A DNA stretch of 64,000 nucleotides from Galaxea fascicularis (lineage: Eukaryota; Cnidaria; Anthozoa; Scleractinia; Euphylliidae). Positions 46,150 through 58,478 of the stretch are shown piece by piece. Both the position numbers and the translations under genes were made by a program. Location: assembly GCA_948470475.1 (NCBI GenBank), contig OX419337.1, positions 32,682,372-32,746,371 of the forward strand. The letters run 5' to 3'. Position 1 is the first letter of the stretch; every line of letters starts with the position of its first letter. The notes under the pieces are model-generated. The model saw only the letters and a program-made list of their open reading frames with translations, did not search any database and had not been told where the DNA came from.

Positions 46150-47420
46150 TTTATGGAAATGAAATATCACTCGGCCCGCAAAAAAGAAAAAAAAAATGGA
46201 AAATTCAGAACATTCCCTTTGAAGTCTCAGTAAAGCAAGACCGGAGACTCAAGAACTGAAGGTAATGATGAGAGGAACTCATAAGGGATCACATGGATCG
46301 AGATAATGTCACTTGAGATGAGGAAAAGAAACTTTTTGGCAAACCCACAAAAAAAGTACGTATTCAAAGAGTACAAAGTTCTTTAGTGGCAACATTGGAA
46401 GGAATTCAGACCGCAGTGAAGAGTCACGTAAGATAAATCCGTTAAAGCACCAATCAGGGAGAAAGGTGAATCGGGGAGGAGGGACAAACCGCAAAAATAT
46501 TTGGGAGGAGGTAAAAGAATGAGTTTAAAAATAGAGAGATAACATATTTAACTGCCCGTTCCTCTCCCTTCATAACGCCTATTGTTTTGTGGCGTTCTCG
46601 TTGCCGTTGTCGTCGTCGTCGTCGTCGTTTCTCGAAGTCCTTAATTGCTATAGTGACCAATGCAAGGAAGTGAACATATCTTAACGGGCTAACCAAGTGT
46701 CTCAGTTTTGGTTTGAATTTAGTCGTCTAAAGCCGATAAAATTTAAAAGCCATTCAGTATCTTGACCCTCTCGGCCCCACAACCGCGGCCCCTTATAAAA
46801 ACATCACCAGCGTACAGTCAGTCTTTCTTTATTGGTTTTACTGAAAATATGTATGATAGAAAAACCGAGAGATGATTAATTAAGTTGTAGCAGCTGCAGC
46901 GCCTCAAAATTTGTTGCTTGAAAATGAGTAAAACTGAAGACTTCTATTAATTTTGTCTTTGGAGAGCCTTCTACCTTGAAAGAGAGTGTCTATAGATGCC
47001 TTAGCTAGTCCTCAGGTTTACTCGTATTGACCTTTTGAAGATGACGCTGCGAGTTTTATAGTAAAGGTGAACGGTGTGCAAAATGTCCCAACGGTAACAA
47101 AAAAAATTATCAATTTCAGTTGACTAGCAGCTTCATTAACTCACTTGCAAACATAGTTTCGGCGGGGTATATAAGTTGGCATTTTTGTCATTTCCTTTAA
47201 TTCTCACAAAAGATGAAAAGGAGACGTATTTTGGTTAAGAGCAGTCAAAACTGATGTCGAATTTGGGGAAGCTAGTTATCATTATCGAGTACAAGAGACT
47301 TGACAAGCCGAAAGAAACCAAACAAAGTAAGGTTTGTAGGGCTCCTTGTGAGATTTGAATAGACGAACTGAGTTTTGCAGAAACTGTGTTCCCCCATCGT
47401 ATGTATCTTTTCGGAAAAAG
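46150..47420. other. Intergenic; half of a CGGCAACG-type MITE
   Basis: At 46568-46645 the sequence reads ATTGTTTTGTGGCGTTCTCG, then (GTC)n, then TTCTCGAAGTCCTTAA. This matches the right end of the MITE at 21019-21393. No gene recognised. Confidence 0.4.
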
Positions 47421-47425
47421 AAGAT

Positions 47426-50424
47426 TTAGAGGGCTGGATTTGTAACTACATATTGTAGAGGCAAAACGGCTAGGAAATTTTGCATAATATGCCGTTGGTC
47501 TCCACCTCTCCACTGGCGCCACATTTGTTCATCAAGGTATGATTGCAAGTCTTCTCTTCTTATACCTCGACGCACTTTTTGGCCTAACTTGAGGTTGTTC
47601 CAGCAGGACTCTACCTCCTGAGTATGGACGCCAGTCACAGGATTCACGAAGTTTTGAGCATGAACAACGATTCTGTGTGCGGCAACGTTGTTGATACGGC
47701 CTGTCATGCCTCTATATGCAGCCCAGTCATCGGTGTACACAACTGTTCCTGGTCGAATGCACCTGGAGATGATGGGATCCAGTGTGGCGATATCCCGTCT
47801 CTCTACAACTTGAAAATACCCTCTCGCGGGTGTGAATTCGGTTGTAATGATGCCAAAAATCCACGCTTCCCTGGCCGCCCTTCTCCCTCGGTTGTACTGA
47901 AAAGATTCATAATATAATTTGTTAGTATATTCCCTCGGTGAACTAATTGCCTTTCTGTAAAAGACAAACTCGTAAAAAGTAGCTTAAGAGGCGAGGAGAA
48001 CAAAACGAAAGTTGATTTCTATTCCATTCTGATTCTGTAAACCTCACTATCCTTGATCATCGTTTTCTGATATATTGAAACTAAAGTAGAGGCATATTCA
48101 GTTTGTTTATAGGAGACCCATTCTCGTTGAAAGAGGTCGCCGTTCTAGATATTTTGGTGTTGAGTGCAGTTTCGTGATCCTACTGAACCCCGCCCTTTGT
48201 CTCTACGGAAATCCTATTGACAAACTCCCGTAAAAAAGAGAAAAAGGTGAATTTTAAGCATTTCTACTTTACGTGTAACAATCGAAAGTATTTTCGAGTG
48301 AAATAATTAAGCAACAACAAAAACATTTTCTCACCTTAGCCTCGCACTTAACGGCAGCGCCTGGTCCCCCAAATGGTATGAACGATCTATGTTCAAGGTC
48401 CCTGGAACATACGTCTTGCAGCCGTCGGAAAATCCTAGACACTAACCCTGGGTTGAGACTTAATCTCCTTGCCGTTTTTCTCTGTGAGTCGTTAGAGACA
48501 AAATGATACACGACGAGAAGCAAAGTTCCTAGTGCTACGCGAGGAAACTCTTCAAAGAAGCTGTTTTCACGCAAGCTCCTTTTCTTCTTGCATCCGCTGC
48601 AGCGCCTATTAGTAAAAAAAAAACAAAAATGAAAGAAACCCTTCAACTAAAAAAAATTATCTGATCTTATTTCATTTTTCTTCAGTGACTGTGCTTGTGC
48701 CCCATATACGTTTATAGAAACGATGCAAGATCGACGGAGTATTGGTTTCAGTATCCGCTTTTACTGAGGATATTAGATTTGAGAAATTTGAAAAGCTATC
48801 GTTGGGAAATTGAGGTGCTCGGTGGGATCTTTTTAACTCAAATCTTCCTCAGACTCCTCTCATATTTCATATATTTCATATTTCATATTTTTGCGTGGTA
48901 GGGGTCTAACCCTTTGACTTCCAGGAGTGATCAATATTCAGATCTTGGGAGTCAAAGGCTTAAGCTCTTCTATTGACAACCGAATCATAGGATAGTACAA
49001 TTCAAGAGTTTTCAGCTATACCTGACAAGTGAATAGTGCCTTTCGCTTGTTCTGATTGGTTAACTCGGAGGTGATTAGCAAAGTACTATTCACCTCCGAC
49101 CATTTGTCTGTATATTGTCACAAATAAAGTGATGTTTTGGCATGTTGCTATTCAGCTTGTGTGGTATATACTGAAACAATTATTCACCTCCGTCGATGTC
49201 GGTGTCACCTCGGTGCCGCTTCTCGGCTCGGGAAATATCCACCTCCATTTTGGTTAAAGATTGTTAATTATAATCCATCAAACATTTTCGCTCACGCGCG
49301 GTTGTTCTAAAACTGAGTAATGTTCTAGTAAACCAAGTGATATTCCCCAATTTCCAAAACTTCATGCTAAGCTTCAAGTTTGCAATTAAAATTAATATCA
49401 AGACGGGAAATCGTAAGCGCACGCGTCACCTTTTGTCTAGTTGGCTATCAAGAGCCATAATGGGAAACTTTCCCATTATGGCTCTTAGTCTTGTTGGCTA
49501 TCTATGACCTGACATCCATCAAAAGAAAATAAAGGAGGTTAGAGAGTCTAGAGAGTACATCCGCCATACACGCCTTATTGCGTTCGTGGTACGAGAACGC
49601 AACCCATAATTTGTGTTGGGTGTTATATGCGTTATTGGGTCTCCTGTGCAATTAATAAGCGAGGTTTCTTTGAGATTGCATTAGTGTCGACACACATTTG
49701 CCTCGCTCTGAGGCGCTTGCCTACGTTCTTCCTCACTTCGACGCGCCAACTCACGTGGTGATTCGTGTGTCCATCTTCAACCGTTTCCTGAGGTCTGATA
49801 TTCTGTCTTCGTCAAGTTTTCATCTTTTATCTTTTAAAGGTTTTAAAGTTTGTCAACTGTTTCCTTTAAAGTAATACCTACGACGGGTTGTTCAGAGCTG
49901 GGATACACAGTTTACATAAAGATTTCTCTGTACGCAACCCTTGCGTTCAAATATATGCAATGATATTTATCCCTCAACTGCTACCTGTACGCCTACAAAC
50001 ATATCGAACGCACTCTTCTAAGCTCCGATTACCCCTTAATTACTAATTACTAATTACCCCCCAATTTTAACTATAATGAATGTTTTCGTTGTCGTTTTGA
50101 CACTATTAGAATTGTTTCTGTCTTTGCACGTTTCAATCGCCTTAAATGAATCCACGATCTTTCCGCTTCCCTAGTGACGCTTTTTTCCTCAACATAATCC
50201 ATTTTTTTTAATGTTTTTTGTCCCATTGATTGTGAGTTTATGCTACATTTTTTCACTTACCAATGAAAACCATCAACATGGTTACAGTTCCTCGGTATCA
50301 AGACCATGTCTTCGTTGCATTGTGCGCACCGGAGCGGATTGGCCAGCAGAGACCTCTGTTGTAGCCAGTGTATCAAGTTCAAACGAGGACCCCGTTTCAA
50401 ATCTATAATTTCGTTTAGATTCAT
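47426..50424 (-). CDS. ISXO2/Merlin-type transposase, three exons, intact
   Basis: Exons on the minus strand are 50424-50261, 48605-48335 and 47896-47426. Splice sites are CATTG/GTAAGT, TAATAG, AAG/GTGAGA and TTTTCAG. Together they give 906 nt, or 301 residues, without a stop. A zinc ribbon has C33-x2-C36 and C57-x2-C60 and spans the first splice join. Then come the ISXO2-like [14 protein letters not shown], the core with YTDDWAAY (Asp at 201) and HTQEVESCW (Glu at 241). The position that normally holds the first catalytic Asp (V-E-x-D-E) reads VKCEAK at 140-145, with no Asp. Family knowledge: cut-and-paste DDE transposases. I see no terminal inverted repeats around the gene. It may be a dead but open copy or a domesticated transposase. 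A missed small exon in intron 2 could supply the Asp. Confidence 0.82.
49030..49190. mobile_element. MITE related to 30484-30611, in transposase intron 1
   Basis: Shares TTCTGATTGGTTAAC, GGAGGTGATTAGCA and ATTCAGCTTGTGTGGTATAT with the copy in front of the 310-residue gene. The left terminus is worn. Confidence 0.6.
49440..49502. repeat. Perfect 37-bp palindrome between direct repeats
   Basis: Arms AAGAGCCATAATGGGAAA (49450-49467) and its complement (49469-49486), one base between them. GTTGGCTATC lies directly left (49440-49449) and 7 bp beyond the right arm (49493-49502). It lies in transposase intron 1. Confidence 0.8.
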
Positions 50425-51011
50425 GACTTCTCGATGACTCTGGAGCAACTGCCAGCGTGAGGATTTACAGGTCTGTACTAAAGCAGTTTCTTTGAGTCTT
50501 CTTATAAAGCACCAACAATACAGCTTATCAGTCAAGGTTTATAATTGGCACATAAGTGTGAATGGTTTCGTTATTAGGCAGGATTTCCATTGTCATTTGT
50601 CGGTTGGCAATTCTACTGGATTACTTTATTCATTTGCCGCAAATGTGCCACAATTATCAATTTATTCCAAGGTAAACGAGAATTACTAGGCTATTTTTAG
50701 GCAGTTTACTCACTCCTGTTGAAAGAGTCAGAGTAATGTAAGTTTGTTAACAGAACTTTTCATCTGTGATTATTTATTGCCAATTTTCGGTATAACTGTC
50801 TAAACCTGATGTGTATCACTATTAGCAATCTGCCTTTAAGTTTTAATATCCCCAAATGACTTCAGGAGCCATCTACAACTATTGTCATTTGCCGATATCT
50901 GCGACATAACTCGAAGAATTCACAAGTAGATCAGACATGATATTTCCGCCTTCACTTGATAAGTCTTTTTCTTTATCGCGCTTCAACCTAGCAATGTAAA
51001 TTCATCAATTA

Positions 51012-51375
51012 GGCCCGTTTCAAACGCCGTGCTAAAGTCGTGCCGAACTAAATTCAATTTGGCTCGTGCACGTCGAGCTTAATTAAGTCGAGTTAAAAGC
51101 TGTTGCTGCAAACATGCGTCAAACCATAACAAACGGGTTTTGCTGACTTTTGAAAAGTATTTATGATTTATGAATTCAGTTCGGCACGGCAATAACACGC
51201 CGTTTGAAACCATGCCGTTCCAAAGTCGGGTAGCACGACAGAGCTTGCCGTGCTACACGGCAGAGTCAAACTTAATTCTTAAATGGTTTCAAACGCCGTG
51301 CTACAGCCGTGCCAAAGTCGAACTTAAATAACGAATTTAGTTCGGGCGACTTTAGCACGGCGTTTGAAACGGGCC
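51012..51375. mobile_element. PIF/Harbinger-like MITE, 29-bp perfect TIRs, TTA TSD
   Basis: Perfect inverted termini start GGCCCGTTTCAAACGCCGTG (51012-51040 and 51347-51375). TTA is at 51009-51011 and 51376-51378. The inside repeats the CAAACGCCGTGCTA and GTGCCGAACT motifs in both orientations. It has no ORF and depends on a transposase elsewhere. The perfect termini suggest a recent insertion. Confidence 0.85.
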
Positions 51376-51825
51376 TTACTCTGGCCATCTGTTAGCTATT
51401 CCCATATGAACCGGTTACATTTTGCCTTGCCCTTCTTTTTTAATGCCACATTTAGCCTTGGGCTTCTTTTTAATTTAACATGGTTGGGAACTGACCGCCG
51501 ACAAGGCGAATTCTAAGTAAAACCTACAGACTACAAAATGATAACACAGCACCCATTGTATAAGTCAACTAAATTTCTAAATTTCCTGTCTGTTAGAAAT
51601 GACAAGTGGCTACTTGGTTGGGATTCATAATACGAGGTTCAAATAATGACCGGATAAATGTGCCTTATTCCAGGAATACCATTATCCCCGGAATAAATTC
51701 TGTAATCCAAGAATAGCATACTTATCCCTGGAATAACTGTTATACCTGGTATAGTTTATTCCTCCTTCCAGGAACCGGCCCCAGATATTAAACAGAAGCC
51801 AGCATCTTGGGGACGGCGTTCAGTT

Positions 51826-52050
51826 GTTTATTTATTTAACTTCGCCAAGCAGGCAGGGACACCGCAAACAGGAAACGCCAATTACTGCGGGCTCGAAATA
51901 CAGGTCAACACTATGGGTGGTCACAGCCAGGGTTCGTTACGCCCCTGGTAGTGGTTCTTTACGAACGTCCCACAGAGTTAATTGTGAAGAGTTGTGAGAC
52001 GGGACCTCCGGTGTATCTTCCTTATCCGAGAAGACAAGCACTTTCTCCTA

Positions 52051-52081
<31 letters not shown>

Positions 52082-52148
52082 CCGGGGTTTGAACCCACGA
52101 CCTCCGGCACGTTAGTCCGGCGCTCCACCAACTTGGCCAACCGGTCGA
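51826..52148 (-). mobile_element. tRNA-derived SINE with (ATTT) end
   Basis: The minus-strand head at 52148-52078 has box A TTGGCCAAGTTGG and box B GGTTCAAACCC, with paired ends CCGGTTGG and CCGGCCGG. The body runs left past ACTCTGTGGGACGTTCGTAA and ends near 51826 in an ATTT-type tail. Other tRNA features are weak, so it is not a tRNA gene. Confidence 0.7.
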
Positions 52149-52699
52149 CGGGAAAATACATGTACATAACACGAGAAAAAAATAGAGACAGTAATTCTCA
52201 CTCCAAATTTTCATTGTTTTCTTTTATTTAAAATCATATCATATTCAAAGTTTTTCATAACTGTGGGACAACAGCCTAGTCAAAAAGCACCCTTTATGGC
52301 TAGCGTTGCGAGGCTGACTTCATGAGATGCGGCGTGGGGGGAAGTCATTAAGATGAATTCTGCTCTGCTGACCTTCCCAAGAATTTTGACGGTGATTGTA
52401 GCTTCCAGTGGAGGTTAATGCGGGGGAATATAACAAATATTTGTATGTGAAAAGTTTGTCCCACATTAGCGTCCATTGCAGGTTAGTTAAGTTCCAGTCC
52501 AACATTGAGAATACGAAAGTGGTCTATTTCCTCTTGAAATTCAGTAAAAAAATTATTTCCATTCAAAAAATTTTAACCATTCAACTATTCTCTTGATATT
52601 TATGGAATACCATACACAGTAAAATTGCGGAAAAAATGGTGCTGCTCCGAGGCAGGACAACGGTGATGGGGGATGGGTTCTAAATTTTCCTGAAGAGCA

Positions 52700-52945
52700 A
52701 TTTTGTGGGATTACTGTGAGAATCCAAAAACCGTGAACGCTACAAATATTTATGGAATGTTATTGTGTTTCAAATAAAAAGCCAATCACGTGCGAGAAAA
52801 CTAAACCGCAAACAGTAACGGTAATTAGTTACCGTTACTGTTTGATGTGATTAGTTTATGGTTTTGTGTCGCTTCTGATTGGTTGCTGCACAATGGGAAA
52901 TGTCAAAATCAAATCAAAGTGTTCACGGTTTTTGGATTCGCACAA
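52700..52945. mobile_element. Foldback element with central palindrome
   Basis: Outer arms share GAATCCAAAAACCGTGAAC (about 52719-52737, and its complement at about 52921-52939). In the centre, AAACAGTAACGGTAA (52810-52824) and its complement (52829-52843) form a near-perfect hairpin with a 4-nt loop. Confidence 0.7.
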
Positions 52946-54284
52946 TTACAATCACTGTTGGCACCAGTAAAATGGAAGTAATGACTGATACTTTTATTAA
53001 AAATAAATTAATTAAAGATTATTCTGAGTATATTCGGAGTATTATGACGACGCTGGTAAGTCATCACGGATTGCTTTTCCGTCAGCAGGTGGCAGAGCCT
53101 CGTTCGGGGAGCTTATAAGATTGAAGTCATTTATTGCAAAAGAGAGCGCGAAGCGCTCGCGAGAAGCGCAAGGGGATGAGAAAAAATTTAACCGTCTTGG
53201 ATAAAGATGTCCCGTGTTCATCTTTTGCTCACGCCACAAAACCCGTCAACTGGAAGTTTAGGGGGAGACGGGGTTAAAGTCTTGAAGACGCATTTTAATT
53301 CTAAGACGTTAAAGCTGTCTGGTATAATGATGGGAAACATAAAAGTAGACGACCTTACAGACAAAAATAAGATTTTTCTAAAATAGGACTAGGTTCTTTT
53401 CCCGGATGACACTGGACACGCACGAATGTATGATCAAATAAACATGGAAGAAATCCATACCTCATGGTCGCTAACATGGACGGATGCAAATGTTTTTGTA
53501 AGTCTGGGAATCAGCATTTTATGGCGAAGGATGAGAAACTAGATTTAGCCTAGGCAATTCAATTTTGTTTTTAGTGGCGACCAAGAGAGCAAGGAAGGGA
53601 CAAAGTGCAGATGAACAAAGGAGTCAGGGCTAAATGCGTCCTAGTTAGAACGTCTCGTTTTTATATAAGATGCATTTAACGTCTGAGACGTTAAAGTAGG
53701 TTAAAGTCTACAGACCAGTTAAATGCGTCTCTCTTATTTCAGTATCGTTTTTATACTAGGCGTTAATATCGTCTGGGTTGGTTGTTAATGGGCTAAACGT
53801 CCAACTCAACCGAAACGATATTACCCTCTTGCCTTCCCTTTCACAGGCGGTCCTTCACACTCCACGAAGTCAAACACACGGAACACATCACTTTTCAAAT
53901 GGAAAACGAGTGACTTCCCGAATCCTGTTAAACATATGATTGTTTCAATTATTTCCCTCTGTTGAACTTTCAAGCTGAAATCGCTGTGTTTGCCAGCTTT
54001 TCTCAACGCAAAATCCAAAGCCTTGTCAAAGAGTCACGTCATTTCGGATTTGGTTAGTCGAGCATGTGCTTTGAAGTCTTTATAGCCAGATTTTGGCTAC
54101 AATCAATGTGGAGTTTCCCCAGAGCCTTCGAGGCGCGACCTGGAAGCCCGAGAAGAGGTCCTGGGTCGAGAACGACCGTGGCTCATTTCACTTGAAATTC
54201 ACTTTTGAAAAGAGTACACACTCTCTGTGTCATTAAGTTACTCATTAAGTTACTGTTAGCGGCATTCGCAAACTTATTTTTCAC

Positions 54285-54380
54285 GTTTGCGAACTGACTA
54301 TCAGGCGTTTGCGAACGGACTATCGGACGTTTGCAAATCGACCCAAGACGTTTGCGAACTGACCGTTTGCGAAACGACTC
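54285..54380. repeat. Minisatellite, CGTTTGCGAAC unit
   Basis: Four to five units of about 20-25 bp built on CGTTTGCGAACTGACTATC. Confidence 0.75.
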
Positions 54381-55742
54381 GGTTTCCACCCTCTTTATAC
54401 AACCTCGCTCTCTTTTTGCGTTCTTATGGACCTCGACTTCGTCTCAGTCCATAAAAACGCAACACATATTTTTTCAAAAGTGAATCCAATGGAAGTTGCG
54501 ATCAAGTTAGGTCCAGAGTCCTGCTTTTCCAAATCTATGCCCGAAGGGATTGTGGGAAAGGTAAGCCTGTTTAATACAGCGGCCATCTTGCAATAAGAGT
54601 TTTGTGCAAAGATATCTGTGTATAAGCTGGCGCTGGAAGGTTATTTCATGCCAAGGTAAGTATTGAGCTACGTTACCTTTTTATTAGGCTGATGATTGCA
54701 GTTTATCCAAGGGAAACCTTTTGTACACGCAAATGCGAATCAGTGTATTCAAGAGAAGAACAGTGGGAGACAACTTAACTAGTAAGACTTAAAGTACATG
54801 TAATGGATAACTGAGCATTTCTTACCTTGAGAGCTTCCCATCTTTTTGCGATTTAATTTACAGAAATGAAGAGATTAAAAGTGAAGTGATGGAAAATGAC
54901 AAACGAGTCACGTTACATTATTGACCTCCTATCGATTTGATGCAGTATCCCTAAGTACCCTGTAGTGACACACAAATTCAGACTTGTCGATATCAATAAA
55001 GCGGCTTAAGTGTTATGGAGATGTTTATTGGGTTTATTATTAGTTATGAGTTGCTGTTTATCAGTTCGAGCGGGTGATAATGGACTATTAAAACGCAACA
55101 GGAAAACGAATCAACCAACCCGGCTTAGCCCATTTTTATGTTTTCAATATTTTTTGATCCAAATCGATAATCACAATAAGTCAACCAATCGATTTCCATC
55201 AATTTTCGATATTAATCAATAAATTATAATCGATTTCAATCAATTACTATCGATTTCCATCGAGTATCATAAATATCGATTAGTCAGGCCCTGCTATATG
55301 GTTCCAGCCGGTTTCTCGAAAGTCCTGTAAACTTTTCAGGCCCAAAAAGCCATTTCAAAAACTGGGACTGCTTATTCTAAAACCTGGCACTTAACTATAT
55401 GATTTCGAGTAAAGAAAGGGCAGATTTGCTGTGAAATTTTATGCCTGAAAACTCTGTTGTTTTCAAGATAGGTAGGAAATTATAGCACCCGAAATAGACC
55501 TGAAACGTTTTGGTAGTTTTGAGAAAGGGGCCCCTGGGGCCAGTGCAGCTAGGCGAGCAATTACAGTATACCCGTCCACATCATTTACATATGTCTGAGG
55601 CTTTTGAAGAATAAGGCATGCCACAATGGATGCTATTGTTGTTCAATGTATGTGTTCTGACTATTTTGATTTTGGCTACTTTGATCCGTTGATTTCATAT
55701 CACAAGCGCTATTTTTATTAGACCCATAGCTCACAATTGTTT

Positions 55743-55887
55743 TAGTATCACCCAACTAGTCAGACAGAAAAGACAATAATAAAGTTAGCAAATGCAAGTT
55801 GAAGAAATATTTATTTTGGAATAAAACGAAAGAAAGCATCACGTTCGATTGCTACTCGAGGACTATTACTAATAGTCCTCTAGTAGG

Positions 55888-55925
<38 letters not shown>

Positions 55926-55938
55926 GTTGGGTGATACT
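55743..55938. mobile_element. MITE with 18-bp perfect TIRs
   Basis: Terminal repeats TAGTATCACCCAACTAGT at the left end and its complement at the right end (about 55922-55939). The inside has a GAGGACTATTACTAATAGTCCTC palindrome and a TAGCCAATCAAAATGC block resembling the one in the 17706-17905 element. Confidence 0.7.
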
Positions 55939-56999
55939 ACATGTAAGATCTGTTAACGTTTAGAGCTACGAATACGTATTAAGGTTCACAATAGTTATTA
56001 TAAGCTCTTTGAAGAAAAATGTTGGTAAGCTGCTCACAACAAATAACACCCGAAGTTGATGTGAGTTCATCCTCTATCTCACTCACTTTTAGAATGTTCT
56101 TTACCCATTGGGATTCCTTTTTGTGATTGCAATGAAAATAAAGCACTTTTTAATGCATTTTCTGTTAAGAATAGATGTAATGCATTTCTGGCTTAAATAA
56201 TTTACTGCAATTTTGTTGTTCATATAGACTCTTGTCACTCATTGCAAAGATAAATAAAGAAATAAATTATTTATTTCATAGGTATTGGAATTTATCCACG
56301 AAAATCACAGTGAATAAAATCTGTACTGGTTCTAAACATAGCTAATCAGGAGCATGCGTGACCTACTCAACTTGTGAATAAAAATCATATGTGTGGATTT
56401 TCCATGAAATAATCTCTTTTTATTGAACTCTGTTAGAGAAATATGTACAGAGGGTGATATTACAAGTTTTAGTGTTCCAGTATGGCTGACAATCTATAAC
56501 CATTATGTCAGAATACCCTCTTTGGGACCTCTAAAGCAACATAATTATAAATTTTGTTACAGGAGAAAAACTAAGTGAAACACATGACTGAATACTTACC
56601 GGTACAGTGTAATACCAGATCTGGTCAATAATTCATGCAGACATCAATGTCCCTCGTGACAGTTGGCCAATAGGAGGAGTGTGTTTGGGAGGGAGGGGGG
56701 CTGGGGGTTGGAGAGGTTGTTGTTAAGGGTGTTTCTTGTTTTTGAACAAACACATTGAGCATTTGCAACTTGATACACAGCATCTTTATTTGATTAACCT
56801 CAAGGACTACAACAGATTTTTTTTTTATTCAGGAAATCTCCAAACCTCCCTTTACGAGCTGAAAAAAATATCGACTGTGTTTAATATTATCTTTAGTGTC
56901 TGTGACAAATAACTTCAGGGAACAAATACCTGTAGTTCCATGTTGATACTGAGGGTTTTTTTTTATTTTGAACTCTAAGGATAATGTTTATTGTTCTCC

Positions 57000-57335
57000 A
57001 ACCTTGTCTCGGGAAACATTGAGATTTTCGAGAAACAAAATTCAACGTTCCTCAAGGGACCAGTCATTGAGTGATTTGTTATAAAATTATAGCAAAACAA
57101 ATAGAAATGAAATCAAAAGCAAATTTTGAAAAGCGCACTGAGATTCCAGTGACAACATCAGGCCACTTTCAACTGCACGCTGTTCAATGTCAACGTCTGT
57201 TTCCTGTTTGACGTCATAGTTTTTTGCAATGTTGCCCGCTCATAGCATTTGGCGGTAAACAGTTTCATTGTTAGATGTCATGTGACCATGAACTAGCCAA
57301 TGAATGGACAGGAAAAACGCCAGCTATATAACAAT
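57000..57335 (+). repeat. Dispersed 0.4-kb repeat, copy B
   Basis: Matches 31990-32350 in order and orientation and ends at the same GCCAGCTATATAACAATA. The first arm of the foldback is missing here, so this copy is truncated at the left. Confidence 0.75.
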
Positions 57336-57509
57336 AGGATTTTATTTTATGCATCATTAAAAATTGATCTTTGTAGGGTCAAATTAAAGTAACAAACCTA
57401 TTGAAAGCAAATTTCTGTTCCGTTTATCGTGGAGAAAATCAACAAAATGAGCTCCTGCTCTCCTGTTTATCTTTCGCCAGTTGTTCATGTTAGTATCTTA
57501 ATTTATTAC

Positions 57510-57600
57510 ACGTACTGATCCTGTGTTCGTACTGATCCTGTGTTCGTACTGATCCTATGTTTGTACTGATCCTATGTTCCTACTGTTCCTGTGTATTGGT
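57510..57600. repeat. Minisatellite, 17-bp unit
   Basis: Five units near CGTACTGATCCTGTGTT. Confidence 0.85.
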
Positions 57601-57752
57601 GTTATGATGTCAGTCCTGTTATGACGTCAGTCAGGTCGTCGTACATGAGCCATGAGCCATAAAATTGCCCTATTGCCAGTCCGATATTCTCCAAGTATTG
57701 GATCAGGTATTGTCCCGAATGATCCCGCGTTGCCTTCAGTCGTGTAATAAAT

Positions 57753-57900
57753 CTCTTATTAACCAAGCTTGCTCGTGACCGCACTGGGAGAATATCAGCT
57801 CTCAGCCTTTTTTGTACGGACCTCCCTGCGCTCGGTCTGTACTGTCAAGACCTCGGGCCGATATTCTCGCAGTATGGCCCTCGTGCTTGGTTAATAAGAT
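57753..57900. mobile_element. Foldback element with about 42-bp arms
   Basis: The left arm (TCTTATTAACCAAGC, then ACTGGGAGAATATC) is complementary, with a few mismatches, to the right arm (GATATTCTCGCAGTATGG, then GCTTGGTTAATAAGA). Confidence 0.65.
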
Positions 57901-58478
57901 ACATGAATTTTTTTTCTACATGGCCGTTTATCTGGTCGTTATTTTAGTTGCACAGTTGGATATTTTCTTTTCAGTGGTGGACAATATACCAAGCGTCATG
58001 CACTGGAGAGCAGAAACAACTATGTAACAGGACTCTAAGGAACAAAGGAGTGAATGAAATTGGCAATTTTCCTAATTAAAAACAAAACAACAGAAGTGTA
58101 ATATTAAAGGAGTGGAACTGCCTCTTGAGCTACAATATAATACAATACAATACAACACAATAACTTTACTAACAACTTGTAAAAGGCTATTTTTGGTTTA
58201 TTTACAAAAGCGTTCGACTAAAGATAAGTAAATAAATAAATAAGGTATCCGTAAGTGGAGCTTCGACTGTGATTTAAGCTGGTGACCATGTTACTACAAA
58301 AGTCCTCCTTTTCAGAGCCTCCTAATACAGTGCAAAAGCCAATAACCTACTCAGGGGATAGACTGCTTGGCTTGAGATAAGTGCTTTGTGACTCCCTCGC
58401 AGATCTTGCACCATGAAGTGGTGTTGCCTATGAAGCCTTGTAATCAATTGACATCGTTATGTTTTGTTTCATGTTTAG

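Larger units (their letters stand above)
52946..57000. other. No gene recognised; small repeats
   Basis: Short foldback motifs around ACGTCTGAGACGTT occur at 53640-53830. A minisatellite is at 54285-54380 and a MITE at 55743-55938. The AT-rich block at 55100-55290 repeats ATCGATTT and TATCGAT motifs. The ORFs have no domains. Confidence 0.4.
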
